Source: Phallus indusiatus (taxonomy: Eukaryota > Basidiomycota > Agaricomycetes > Phallales > Phallaceae). From it: 64,000 bases of DNA. The notes beneath the pieces were generated by a model. That model did not search any database, had not been told where the DNA came from, and saw only the letters and a list, made by a program, of their open reading frames with translations. Location of the stretch: positions 124,001 through 188,000 of the forward strand of contig JAQFWX010000013.1 in the NCBI GenBank assembly GCA_027605045.1, in the 5' to 3' direction. Position numbers and translations under genes: made by a program. Shown in pieces: positions 35,347-47,649 of this stretch; position 1 is the first letter of the stretch, and every line of letters starts with the position of its first letter.

Positions 35347-37561
35347 ATGTCGACAACCATCTTGGAGTCCGTAGCTGCCTCAGTAGACGTTCCTCGGACT
35401 GAAAGCATCATTTTGAAGAACCTACGACCTGTTCATGTCAATAGAACCCTTACGAAAGGGGACGACGACGCTCTTTCAGCTGATGTTTACGAAACGGGCG
35501 TCGCCACTAGCACCAGCATCACACCACCGGTATTTACGACTCGTAGTCAGCGTCAGCTAGACCCGGCAGTGATTGCGAGGATAAAACGCAGAGAGAATTT
35601 CCAGTTTGCGGCGTTATGTGTCCCGTTGTTTACGGCTGGATATAACGATGGTTTGATTTTCCGACGAAGATGCACATAAATTGATACTCACAGAAATAAC
35701 ATACAGGTTCGACTGGTCCGCTTCTTCCTACAATACAGAAAAACTACCATGTACGTTCGAATTTGGGTCGTACATGATAAGTGACCGATTTGGGTTTTAG
35801 CTGAATTTCACGATTGTTTCATTGATCTTCGTCGGCAATTGTATCGTAAGTGCCCCGGTTCTCTTCTCCATAATTTCCATAAAATCTTAAAAACCGTGAA
35901 ACAGGGGTATGTGTCCGGGGCATTTTCAAATGTCTGGCTTACTGAACGACTCGGGTTTGGAAAGGCGAGTGTGTAGGCTGTGTCCGTATTTGCGTAAACG
36001 CTAATATTGGATTCGGAACAGACCATCACACTTGGTAATTACTCCTCACAGTTCCTGGGGGCTCTTTTTACTGATATCCCACCGCAGGGTCTTTTATCCA
36101 AATCTTAGGATATGCATTGATGATTCCCAAACCACCTTTCCCCGTCTTCGTATTAGGATACGTTTTGAACGGTTTTGGAATCGCCTTACAAGTACGTTTC
36201 GCGATGCGATTTTCAAAAGTCTATTCATGTTTTATTTTCATTAGGAAGCCCAAGCCAATGGCTTCGTAACCACATTGTATGATAGTACAACAAAAATGAA
36301 TTTCCTTCACGCCGCATATGGTCAGTTTCTCCAAATATCGTACATAATTGAGAGCTCAATTTCAGGTGTAAAGGGTTTGGTGCACTTACAGCGCCGCTCA
36401 TAGCCACGCAATTTGCCGGTTTCAAACAGTGGTCTTTATATTATTGCACAAGTCTCGGTCTTTCTATTTTCACTTTTGCTGTTCTCGCTTTCGTCTTCAA
36501 ATTCAAGACACAAGAAAGTAAGCTTACCAATCAACATTTTAATTCAGTAATTGATATATTGCACGTAGTTTTACTTACCGACAATGGACATCCACCTAGC
36601 GACAACGCGGCTCAGGCATCACAACATAGCACTATTAGACAAATCATGAGTTTGGGGGCCGTCCATACTATGGCCATTTATTTATTAGTATACGTCGGCG
36701 TTGAGGTCACTCTAGGAGGTAATGACGTGTACTACAAACGCATTTATATTGTCGTCGACTTATAATCTAGGTTGGATTGTTACGTATATCATCGATAAAC
36801 GCGGAGGTGGTCCAAGTTCCGGATATATTTCTAGTGGCTTCTTCGGTGGTATGTACATGTGACTCAAATTTCAAACGGAGCAGGGGACTAATTTGAAGCA
36901 CTTTCAAGGTATAGCATTAGGCCGCATGCTTTTGCACTCTCTATCTCGGTTTATTCCCGAAAAACATACCGTATATCTCTATGCCATATTATGTCTTGCG
37001 TACGCTCTTTGTTTCGTCATGTTGAAACATGATACTCATAGACAAGTAGCCTTGAGTTGACAATCTGGCTCGTGCCGTCCCTCATTGGAAATGCGATTAG
37101 CGTCTCGTTTATTGGATTTTTGTTAGGACCTTTATACCCAGTTACAATGAATCAAGCGGTGCGTGTAATTTTCTGCTTCTAACGACGACCCATTAACCAT
37201 ATCTAATATTATTCTGTACAGAGTCAAGTCATTCCTCAGCGATTGCTGACAGGAAGTATTGGATGGATAGCCGGTAAGTACATTATGATCTTTTTTTCTA
37301 CATTTCATGAACTAATGGGCTGCACTTTTTCTCAGGATTTGGGCAAGCAGGAAGCGCACTACTTCCCTTCATAACTGGTGCTTTGGCAAACAAATTTGGA
37401 ATAAGCAGTTTACAGCCCTTGTAGGTCTCTCGAATACCTCTCACCCCATCCGTGCTGATCTATCTTCCCTTTCCAGTATCATAGCAGATATTTCTGTTAT
37501 GATTATCTTATGGGCTGTTGTAGGTTGGCAAGCCAGAGGACTCAAACGGCTCAGGGACTGA
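35347..37561 (+). CDS. MFS transporter (general substrate/BSC6-like)
   Basis: Fifteen exons: 35347-35650, 35707-35750, 35801-35845, 35905-35964, 36022-36034, 36088-36191, 36245-36320, 36374-36517, 36569-36718, 36771-36848, 36909-37015, 37057-37158, 37222-37273, 37336-37420, 37477-37561; 482 aa, all phases consistent. A soluble N-terminus of about 85 residues precedes roughly 11-12 membrane segments (e.g. FVLGYVLNGFGIALQ, SIFTFAVLAFVF, ISVSFIGFLLGPLYPVT). GYNDGSTGPLLPTIQ is typical of the fungal MFS group that includes Bsc6-like proteins. Substrate unknown. Oddities: a 13-nt micro-exon, a GC-AG intron (35965-36021, GCGAGT donor) and a 41-nt intron (37016-37056). No overlap with neighbours. NACHT-WD40 copy 2 follows in the same direction. 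Confidence 0.85.
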
Positions 37562-38052
37562 TCTATGTCACGAATGCCTTTTGAATTAATTTAAAGGCAG
37601 GAAACATCTGGTGGAACCTCAAGAACCGGTTTCTGTTGGGTTATGTACATATTATATTCGAGATAATGTCTATTATTCCTGAAAATATTTGTATTGGACT
37701 TGTAATAGATGATAATTTGAAAATTAAGGCTTGAGTAAAAATATTATAATCTGACTTAGGTCCAATTTATGAGACTGATGCTTGCAAGGACGTTTTCTAC
37801 GTAACAAATATTTTTTAATTCGGTTTGAAGGTGCAAACAAAGCGGCAGCAGTGGCCGAGATCATTCTCGTGATATTATGTGACAGCGGCCCGGGATCTTG
37901 ACCGCGTTGTCCTTCTTCCCCACGTTGAATTCTGTGTTCCGGGATACACGGATCTTTCCTGAAATGATTAAACAGGACAGACCCCTTGTTTCTCATTCCT
38001 CTCATTAAATTGTTCTTTGGGCGGTTGCTGCGAAAGAGACGATTAAGTTTTC
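37562..38052. other. Intergenic region
   Basis: About 490 bp between the MFS terminator and the NACHT-WD40 copy 2 start. No feature recognised. Confidence 0.4.
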
Positions 38053-41000
38053 ATGACACCTGTTTCGTAAGTGATTTGAGCGGTTTAGGTTTGTGGTAGG
38101 CTAAGCGTAGTAGAGGCATTATAATATCAGGTTCCTATAAAGCACCCTTCTCTTTTCCGACAACGCTTAACGCTAATGACAATTTCAAGACATTGAGTTG
38201 CTAAACCCTCCGGATCCATTTGACCCATGGCTTGGGCGACCAAAGTTTTTTGTCAAGGTCAATTATGGCAGCAAGCGCGAAGCGAAAACAGCGGAGAAAT
38301 ACCCTGATAAAGGTCGTGTGCGCTGGGAGGAATCAATTCCGTTGTATGTTATTTGTATACTTGATATACGCTGAGTCTCACGTTGCAAATTAGAGACATT
38401 GCAAATATCACTGACAATCCATTGATCACCCTCACTGTCAAAAAATGTCATGTTCGTACCGAGAAAATAGGCTCATTTCGAAACAAAGTTATAGATCTCA
38501 TTAGCATCGGTTTGTTTATTTTCTATTGTTTTTATCATACAGGCTAATTGACGGTATATACAAAAATACAGGAGAAAGCGTATTAGAAATATCCAAAGAC
38601 TGTCAATTAAAGTTCACTATCGGAAAAACACCCAATATTCTTCCAACCATGATTGACCAGGCTTCTAAATCAACTGCTCAAACACGGGCTGCTGCAAGTC
38701 AAGAGGATACATGGCTCTTACTTTTGTTTCGACTTGAGATTTTCGTAGACGCAATCGACGCGGCGTCCGCAGTATGTCATAAACTTTGGCGATCTATCAG
38801 AGACTGAATACCCCTCGAGCTTAATCCATACGCAAAGCTGGCATGGAGTATATTTTCTTCCATCCCAAAGGTATTACCTCCTCGGTTACCTCGGTTATCT
38901 TTTTGGTATGGTATGAATAGTTACTAATTCAATTGCAGACTATTCTCTCTCAAAACAACCGTAATAAAACCATTGTAAAATTATGCGAAAAGTTGAAGGA
39001 CGTTTACGATTACATCACTGACGCGGAACGGCTACCTAAACTTGAGGATATTACTCGCAGAAACAAGATACTTGAGTTATTGGTTCAACAGACAATTGAA
39101 TGTGCTTACTTCATAAGAGAATATGGCACTCGCAGTACAGGTCAGAGCTTCATTCAATTAGATATTATAATCTAAATGAGTTTTTTACAGTTGGAAATTT
39201 CTGGAGAGGAAGTAGCATTGATGACCAAGTCATATCGTTCAATGAGAGGTTAGATCAATATCTGAACGCGATTACCAGCTCTATAACTCTGGAGAATGGG
39301 ATCGTAACGCTTGGAATTGGGGATACTACGGCTGAGATTGCCACTCTAACGCTTAGAATTGCGGACACCACTTCCGAAACCAGTTCGACTTGTTTTTCCT
39401 AACTTGATGACATGAGCGACTTACTCACGCCGTATAGAGGACTTGATACTTTTAAACGAAATGCCATATGCGCGGGATGCTGGGTTCGTTTCTGGGAAAC
39501 AGTGTTTACCGGGCACTCGTCTAAATCTGATCGATGGGATAATAGATTGGGTTAATAGTGACGCACCCCAACAAATACTTCTCCTCAGTGGGCAGGCTGG
39601 CACCGGGAAATCAGCAGTTGCACACACAATCGCGGAAATATTCATGAAACAAAATCGACTCGGATCCATCTTTTGTTTCAACAGAAGTTACAAAGATCGA
39701 TGTAATCTTCTCTTCAGCACTATTTCTCGTGGGTTGGCCGATAGCGATGTGTTCTGGCGGGAACGCTTAGTAGAGATTATCCAAAACACCGCAATTAGAA
39801 CGTCGGTGGATCCCGTGACACAATTCAATAGGCTTATCGTCGAACCCGCGAAAAATGTAGCAATTGTTGGGCCTGTTGTTATTGTCATCGATGCGTTAGA
39901 CGAAAGTGGAAATCGCGAAGAGCGCGCGGCTATTTTGGACTTGATTTTCAAAAATTGCTCCGAACTCCCATTCAATTATCGTTTCATTGTGACTTCGCGT
40001 CCTGAACAAGATATCGAATTTTTATGTCAGGAGACAACAGCTATTCTGGTTAAACGAATGGGGGATGTTCCGATAATCGAAACATTCTCTGACATTCAGT
40101 GCTATGTCTCAAGCCGGCTCAACCCAATTGCGTCAATTCTAGACAAGATAGAGGAAGATTGGTCTAACACGCTAGCCAAACGTGCTGGTAGTCTTTTTCA
40201 ATGGGCTGAGACTGCCTGTCGTCTCATAAAACCAACCGTAAAGTACGAGCCGACAATACGAAAACAATGGTTAATCTGTATTTCGGGCTCGCTGTCATCA
40301 TTGGGCGAATTCTACGAGAAAATTATTTCAAGTCAACCAGAATGCGAGGATCCACAGTTTGTGGACGAATTCAAGGCCGTCGTCGGTGTCCTTATGGTGG
40401 CGCGCGAACCTCTTACAATAAACATGTTACAGAATATTTTGCAGGATATAGTCCCGGATGTTCAGAGCATACTCAACCCCTTTGGCTCCCTTTTTCTCGG
40501 CGTTGATAATCCGGCCTGTTTCATTCAGCCACTTCATACATCGTTATTCGATTTCCTCAATAATCGCAATGCTGTCAATACCCGGTACTACGTTGATACG
40601 GCAGACCAAAACAACTTCACCTTTGGGTGTCTCAAACTAATGAACCAGATGCTCCGGTTCAACATTTGTGGTTTGGAGACTTCTCATCTATGTAATCGAA
40701 ATGTCCCGAATTTTCAAAAACGAGTGAAGGAAGCGGTTCCTCCGCATTTATCGTACGCATGCCGTTTCTGGGCAGCACATCTCCATTTCTCAGGTCTTGG
40801 TCGCAACCTTGTCTCCGAAATCCGCGTTCTAATGGACGATAATCTTCTCTTCTGGTTTGAGGTGCTCAGTCTCCTGGGCGAAATTGAGCGAGGATGCTCA
40901 GCAATGTCAATATTGAGAGATTGGTCGCAGGTTCGCCCTTTTTTCCTGATTCTTTGCGGTACAGGATTGATTGACTAGAGCAGAATGCAGACAGTGACTT

Positions 41001-43735
41001 AATTACCTTAGCTACTCAAGCGTCAGACGCATGCCATTTTGGTCTTACTTGCAAAGAAGCGATGTCGGGCAGTACACCGCATCTCTATCTGTCCGCTTTA
41101 CCATTTGCTCCCAGAGATTCATTCATATTCAAAAAATACCTTCCCCGATATTCAAACCTGATCGGCTTTGACGTTGATCAACCGATTGATTTCAACCCTT
41201 CCGAAGCTGGCGTCACGAAAAGACACCCTTCCTCAGTTCCAATCACCCATCTTACTTTCTCTCCCCGCGATAGATATATCGCGAATGGCTTTGGTAACGG
41301 TGACATATATTTGATGGATTGTGAAACTGGAGAACAAATCACCCAATGGAAACCCATTACCAAAAGCGGTATAATCAGCGATATTGTATTCTCTCCGGAT
41401 GGAGAAGTGATTTACGGATGCTTTCCCCACGCAGGACGTATTTTAATTTGGAATACCAAAACAAACGATGTAAAGGAAGAGAGCCACGACTCGATTATTG
41501 GCGGACCCTGTTATTTCAGCACCATTTCCTCTGACGGGAGACATATTGCCTTCGCTTGTTATAACGCCATTTATTCTGAAGTACTCGTATATGATCGAAT
41601 GGAAAAGTCAGTCGTCTATCGCTTTCAAGCCCAACCTGACACATGTAAGTTATACCCTGTTCATATTTTCGGCTTTTATTTACCAAAAATTCGAAGTGAT
41701 AAGGCCTCAATTTTCTCCCAACGGAAATCTGTTTGCCTCTGGGCAGTGCCAAAGTGATTGGATCCTTAGGACGGATGTTAGTCTTTGGAACATTCGCGAA
41801 CGCGTGCATGTTAAAACTTGGAGATATTCTGATAGCTTGGCACTCGGTAACAATTACATTGCCGTCAGAACGTGTGGCAAATGGGAAATCTGTGACGTAA
41901 CAACAATGAAATCGGTTCACGATTTCGGGAATAGTGGATTAATTGGGCGCGTCCGATTATCTGCTGATGATCAATACGTGTTTTCGTCCCATCGGAACGT
42001 TTACTGTATTTGGACTTTGTCTACTGGACAATTGCTTCATCAATCTCAGATTGATACCGACATCAGGTGCCTTGCACTTTCACCGGATCTGAAATACATT
42101 GCACTGGCCGACTCGGAGGATGCTGGGACAACATATATCCGGCAATGGACTCCACACAACCTGCAGCAATCTAGTCCGGATAACTTGAGCTTTGAGTCCC
42201 CAATTCAAAATCTTTGGCTCCACGGAGAAAATCTTGTTCTTCTTTTTCAAAACGGTTTCCTCCAAATTTGGGACATTACAACAATGAATACCATTGTGTT
42301 TGAGGCCAAGATAGGGAAGCGTCACTCCACATTGCCGTCAGTCTTTTTCTCCAAAGACAATGTGTACTATGTGGCATATGGCGTGTATCAAGGATATGGA
42401 TCGTGTAGTATTTGTCTCTGGAACAAATCGAATGGACAGTGTATTCTAGACAGTTTCCGGGGTGTTGTTACTGCACTTGCATTCTCCTCTTCCAACAACT
42501 ATCTCATCTTTGGAGTTGTTCATAGGTCCAGTGATCACCGAGGAACTCTTAAAATTTGGGATATTGTTAAACATTGTCTCGTTGTTGAAGCATTATACAG
42601 CGTTGAAGGAACTCCTGTGGCTCTTGCTTTCTCATCATCTGGAACCCACGTCCGCGTCGCGTATACCAAGGAGATCGACCGAGACTATCATGCCGAGAAC
42701 ATTTGTCGTGATTCTCATGTGTACTTTGAAACTAGAGAATGCCATCCCGATCTACAAGTCTCAGCTGGCCGCTTCAGGTGCTCTGTTCGTTCTAGGTTTT
42801 CGATCCATCTGGGTGATCACATTGCCTTCTCTGCCAATAAGGTTTTGTTCCTCTCGAGAAAAGGAGTAGAGATTTTTGATGCCACGACGGGGAAGGAGGT
42901 GTGTTGGATCAAACAAGATTTTTCATTTTCGGGTTGCCAGCGCCGGCTGTCGCCAAACGGAAAATATTTAGCGTGGAGGAAGGATGACGTGTTGACTCTT
43001 TGGGACGTGGACGCCAACAAGCTTCTGTTAGCAGAAAAATTCCCCGTTGAAAAGTATATTCATCCGGATATTCATGATTTGTCTTTCTCCGAAGACTCGA
43101 CACAGCTTACGACTGTGATACGTAATGATTATATCACTGAAGATCCGATGAATGTCATAAATGTGATGTCAAGGCCAGGTTTCCGATGTTATTCAACCAC
43201 CGTCTGGGACATACAGACAAGCAGGCGAATCATAAACAAAGTCCAGATTCCGAGCCCGGAGAAGGATAACTGCATACAAGGGGTTCTTCATAACGGTTCT
43301 CGACATGTTTTACATGAAGGACATTATGTAGCGGGTTGGGATTTTCTTCCTTGTCCGGTCTGGAGTATCCGGGTGCTCTCAGCTATAGCCAAACTCTACC
43401 ACCATCATGTTGCTGAGACTGCTTTTGGCGCATTTCCCGTTAGTATTGCTGGCACTGGTTCACCAGCGGCCAACTTGAACGCGGACTCCGAGGAGGTATT
43501 GGATTACTCATTAACGGCATGGAATAAAGCTTTATTTTCGACGTTTTCTGAAATAGGCAGAAATGGCTGGGTGTTGGGACCTCACAAGGAGCTCTTATTT
43601 TGGGTCCCGAAAGATAGGAGAAAACACTTTTGGTATCCGGGTACGAAGCACATGGCAACAGCGAAAATCACGAAACTCAACTTCAGAAACTTTGTACACG
43701 GTACAAGATGGACAGAATGCAGAAAGACTTTATAG
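38053..43735 (+). CDS. C2-NACHT-WD40 (NLR-like) protein copy 2, intact
   Basis: Exons 38053-38066, 38111-38130, 38190-38343, 38394-38509, 38572-38771, 38820-38870, 38939-39140, 39191-39382, 39438-40930, 40984-41644, 41697-43735; 1713 aa, all phases agree. N-terminus MTPVSRGIIISDIELLNPPDP and residues to about 100 look like a degenerate C2 domain (GRPKFFVKVNYGSKREAKT, RVRWEESIPL). Helical linker to about 315. NACHT with Walker A GQAGTGKS (about 368-375) and Walker B VVIVIDALDES (about 462-472). Helical region with QPLHTSLFDFL. About a dozen WD40-like blades from about residue 830 to 1600. The C-terminal module is GWVLGPHKELLFWVP...FVHGTRWTECRKTL. The WD40 part would sense a ligand while NACHT drives oligomerisation; effector output is unclear. 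Compared with copy 1 the terminal intron (28990-29045 there) is absent. Confidence 0.88.
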
Positions 43736-44064
43736 TTACCTTTTAGATCCATGCAATGTTTGAGAGAACGGGGGACTTTTTTTTGATAGTCATCATAATT
43801 CAATGCCAGGGGCTACCACGGTCGGTTCGAATACCTTCGTATAAGATTGGTCCCGGACTCCCTTGTTCCTGTTATCTCCAAAGTTCAATTTCGTATTCAA
43901 TAGTATGATCCCTGGGCTGTGATCCGTTTGGATTCGATGTAGATAGCATCTTGATTCGTTGATAAGCAATCAATATTTTCTCAAAAATCAGGGCAGTAAA
44001 AATGACGGAATGGTCTATTAAAACCTTCATTTTTCATTGAGTATATATTTATGAAAACATGTAT
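43736..44064. other. Convergent intergenic region
   Basis: The 3' flank of NACHT-WD40 copy 2. The segment 43830-43945 (CCTTCGTATAAGATTGGTCC...) is repeated in degraded form at 47650-47760, downstream of a NACHT fragment. Confidence 0.6.
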
Positions 44065-45066
44065 TTACGCCCAAGGTTCTATGATACAACCCTCAACTAG
44101 ATTATCAAACAATATTCCCAGCCATGAATTATTCAAAAGGCTTGTAAATCTGAGAGTACCATTTTGCTTCCGTGCCAATTCCAAATCGATCAATCTCCAG
44201 CGATGCACATAATGATGAAACGGGCAGACAACGCCATAAGCGTCATCTTCGCGCGCGGACAGAATATTAGCGTGTCTTCTGTCAAGTATCTCTATCCCAA
44301 AATACGCCAGGTCGTCATGTAGTTCGTATACGTCTTTTCTGCCAGTTGGAGACATTGTGAATTAGTAACTATGAACAAGATCAAATGAATTACCTGATAT
44401 CATCCATGGGTTGTCCTATCGGCATATGGGATCCGAGCCGTTCTAACACGAGTATTGAAAGAAGACGCCCTTCACCAGGGACGTCTTTTTCATAATCTTT
44501 GGTATCTTGCTTGCGATCTAATCTTTCGATGTCTTCTTGATCTTGATATTCTTTCCATGTCAATGGACGGGAACCATCACGCAATCTTGCTTGAAATAGA
44601 CCATAGCATCGAGGAACTACGGCGCCTTGCAATTGTTCAAGTTCTTCGTAGAACCATGCCTCTTGTGCCACATTCACCGACCTTCCAAAGCGAGATATCT
44701 TGACTACTAGTGGCGGCAGTTTGATATTGGTCAGATTAAGTACATTGGCGACGTAGACAGAACCAACTCTTCCCCACCCAAGTTTTTCTCCCAAAGAGAT
44801 TTGGAGGTGAACATCACCGGGTGGCGGGAGCGTAGACGGTGGACGAGCAGGATAACCACCTGGTCGTACGTGACCTGGTTCGATGAATGAGACATGCTGT
44901 CCAGGTCTGACAACCCCTCTGTGGAATGTTTGGTTCAAGACTCCGAGTCCGTCTTTATTTGAGATGAGGTTTTGAACGGTGACACACGAAAAGGTGTTTA
45001 AAGGCTATGATATATTAGGAGATTAATCATTGTCTTAAGACAAGCACCTACCGCCAAAGTCTCCAT
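44065..45066 (-). CDS. Protein kinase-like protein
   Basis: Exons (minus) 45066-45052, 45004-44394, 44338-44065; 299 aa. Kinase-fold features: a Gly-rich loop in LGEKLGWGRVGSVYVA (about 76-91), Lys107 in PLVVKIS, Glu120 in QEAWFYEE. A catalytic-loop-like LDRRHANIL carries Asp228 and Asn233. A DLE in WRLIDLELARK (Asp260) replaces DFG. Short for a kinase and without a long C-lobe after DLE, as in the fungal kinase-like proteins of agaricomycetes. Activity is plausible but not certain, since no canonical HRD is present. It is divergent from the PD-(D/E)XK-like gene, with start codons 382 bp apart, so the two may be co-regulated. Confidence 0.75.
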
Positions 45067-45448
45067 TAATGATTTTTTCGTGTCTTCACGGTTGTACGTC
45101 GCGACAGAGAGCTTGTGCAAGTCGATGACCGGCTAGTCACAAGTTGTCACGCGCACGAGCTGCGGTCGTCGACTGTGGGCCCTGGGCCTGGGGACTCGGA
45201 GTTGGACGTATGGGGTGAAACAGGGTGAAACTTGACCGAATGTGTTTTCTTATTGTTCGTTTCTTTTGTCTCTTTTTTTAGTACTTTTCAGTTATTGTTC
45301 TCCAAATTAATATCCATCATTAACTATCCATATATATCGGAGGGATTGTTACTTTTTGTTGGCAGATTCTACAACCTCCTTCGACCTTGTTAGTTTCACC
45401 TAAGGTTTCTCTCCGAGTCTCACGAACCTTTCATCTAATTCTCCAATC
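45067..45448. promoter_or_regulatory. Shared promoter of kinase-like and PD-(D/E)XK-like genes
   Basis: A 382-bp divergent region. Contains GTTGTCACGCGCACG (about 45137-45151), related to the GTCACGC elements elsewhere, and TATATAT at 45330-45336 on the side of the plus gene. Confidence 0.5.
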
Positions 45449-46700
45449 ATGAACGTGCATCCCCCAGCTACTCCTAAGCGACTATACCTTCCTGACCGCT
45501 TGTTTTCCGGCAGACCGGACTCATATGGTCCCAACGATCTACCCAATGTGCCTTCATTGTACAATGCGTTCCCCCTCAATATACATGCTGAGATGCTACC
45601 CCCAAACTCTCGGCTCAAACTGCATCCTCTCCAGAAGGCCGATCTCTCCACGGGAGTAACGCAAACAGCTACAGCTAACCAAATCGAAGGGCTGCGATCA
45701 AGCCCGGATGCCTTAAGGAGCCTACAGGTTTGTCAGACGTTCTCGATTAATCTGGTAAACTACGCCGATCACCGGAACCAAACTGCACTGCATTTCATTA
45801 ACCAAGATGGTGATATTCTACCCGATACGCCTAATTCACCTATTATCAATACATGGAGGTTGCCCGAAAACGCCCAGTATGCATCCACTCAGCAGCAGGT
45901 CAAGGGAATCAAAGCAATTGCGGCTTGGTACCTAGCATACGTTAATAGAAAGTCATTGGTTCCTGAGATGAACAGCGAACCCTCAGTTCAAGGGGAAGTT
46001 CTCAACGGAATAATTGAACCGATGGATGCGTTATTAAAGGTGAAATTCATCTCCCCAGAGAAGACTCACTCGCTCATTAATCTCTTCTAGACCAGGTATC
46101 CGCCCTCTAACAACATATCGGGGAACGATAATTATCCTCGATGGTCCAGATCTTGTTCAGCTTTGCACATGTATCCAGGGAACAACAATAATGCTGGGTA
46201 TCCGGATTTTATGTTGCTTCAGTCTGCAGTTGCTCGTCATAGTAATGTGGCGGTGGGAGAAGTTAAGACTTGGTGGGCCTATCCGAATGGTCTCTTTAGG
46301 GAAATTTATGACCCGGAAATATATCTTAACGATACATTCGAACACGACGCCGCCCCCTCAGGTAAACTTTTGGAGCAGGTGAACTTAATTTCCAATCTCT
46401 TTTGAATCTCCCTGGAATCGTTACTTACATCGTCCACAGTTATGGGGACAATTGCATTACTTCAAATGCAGGCTTGGATTTTGCACGAACGGCAAAACTA
46501 TCATCTTTTACGCGCGAGCTCATCGAAATACCTTAGTTGTATCATCGATGATGAACTGGGAAGATCCCAAGGTTCATCAAGCGATGGCTGGCTTGAGTTT
46601 TGCAGCGATGGACATGGAACATTTTAAAAAGCCTGAGCTCCGAGGCTTTCCGTTTATTAACTCGTATCTGTGCCCAACAGCCACCAGAGGGAGGAACTAG
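45449..46700 (+). CDS. PD-(D/E)XK nuclease-like protein
   Basis: Exons 45449-46039, 46091-46378, 46440-46700; 379 aa. The TAG at 46088 is not a stop: it ends a 51-nt intron (GTGAAA...CATTAATCTCTTCTAG), and the frame continues. The candidate active site is Pro235-Asp236 in AGYPDFMLL, followed 18 residues later by Glu254-Val-Lys256 in VGEVKTWW. This is the spacing of a PD-(D/E)XK restriction-endonuclease-like core, the module seen in many basidiomycete unknown proteins. C-terminal part: LWGQLHYFKCR, IFYARAHRN, MNWEDPKVHQAMAGLSFAAM. Whether it cuts DNA is not known. Its divergent neighbour is a kinase-like gene. These two modules are found as effector domains in some fungal and oomycete CRN-type proteins, but no such leader is visible here. 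Confidence 0.72.
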
Positions 46701-47244
46701 CGTATTGTCAGAAATCGACGAATAAGTCGCTTGAGCAGACTGAACAACAGCCCGTTGAAAGGGATAGATTTTTTATTTCGAATGTAATTCTATTCATAGC
46801 ACAAATTTTACTCTTTTGATATTTATAAAAGAGTTGAAAACATCCCATGATTAATCAAAATTTCCGGTCCCGCCCTGGCAATCGAACAGTGACAGTGATT
46901 ATGGGTCAGGTGCAGCAGCATCTCCTAAGACTAGTGTTCTGAGTAGGTTTATTTGATATAAAGATGAACTGGCCACATCTTGTCATTGGAGGGATACGAA
47001 GGGAAAGCGCCATATTATTAGATTTAAATTACTCCCGCCATGTTAATATTCACAGCGAAGAGTTAAGCAGAGAAGGAGAGGGATCCGGACCCAGCGGATG
47101 TGTACTCAGAGGAAAATGAGCATGAAAATCACTCGTTGTATTTTGAAGTCAATCTTCAGGAATATGGAAATGACGTTTATATGCAATTTAGTTTTACAGC
47201 CAGAAAAAGATAAAGGGAAATAAATATATATCTTCTTTCTTTTT
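46701..47244. other. Intergenic region
   Basis: About 540 bp, AT-rich, with no recognised feature. Confidence 0.35.
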
Positions 47245-47445
47245 CTTAATTCAATAAGCTCATCGTCGAACCTGCGAAAAATGTAGCAACTGTTGGGCCT
47301 GTTGTTATTTTCATCGATGCGTTAGACGAAAATGGAAATCGCGAAGAGCACGCGGCGATTTTGGACTTGATTTTCAAAAATTGCTCCGAGCTCCCATCCA
47401 ATTATCGTTTCATCGTGACTTCGCGTTCTGAGCACGCCGTGTCCG
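47245..47445 (+). pseudogene. NACHT domain fragment (Walker B region)
   Basis: About 190 bp closely matching 39823-40012 of NACHT-WD40 copy 2: FN(K)LIVEPAKNVATVGPVVIFIDALDENGNREEHAAILDLIFKNCSELP...YRFIVTSRSEH. It starts and ends abruptly with no Walker A upstream and no WD40 downstream. Nucleotide identity is high (roughly nine in ten bases), so it is a recent truncated duplicate of copy 2 rather than of copy 1. Confidence 0.8.
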
Positions 47446-47649
47446 AGCTGCCAAACATGGTGGTGAATCTCATTTTTGGAAATCAGTTGATTGGAATCCC
47501 AATGATAATAATCTTCAAGTTGAGTGAACTCATAAGAGCCTGTCCAGTTGATTTCATTTCTCTTTCAATTTTATTTCCTTTTCTCTCCCCAGAAACAATA
47601 CAACATTCAACGGCAAATTGAACTACATACACGAATTTTTGTATACTCC

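Noticed and set aside
46088..46090. In-frame TAG splitting the PD-(D/E)XK-like gene
   Set aside because: It is the last three bases of a 51-nt intron with a good donor, branch site and acceptor; splicing restores one frame.
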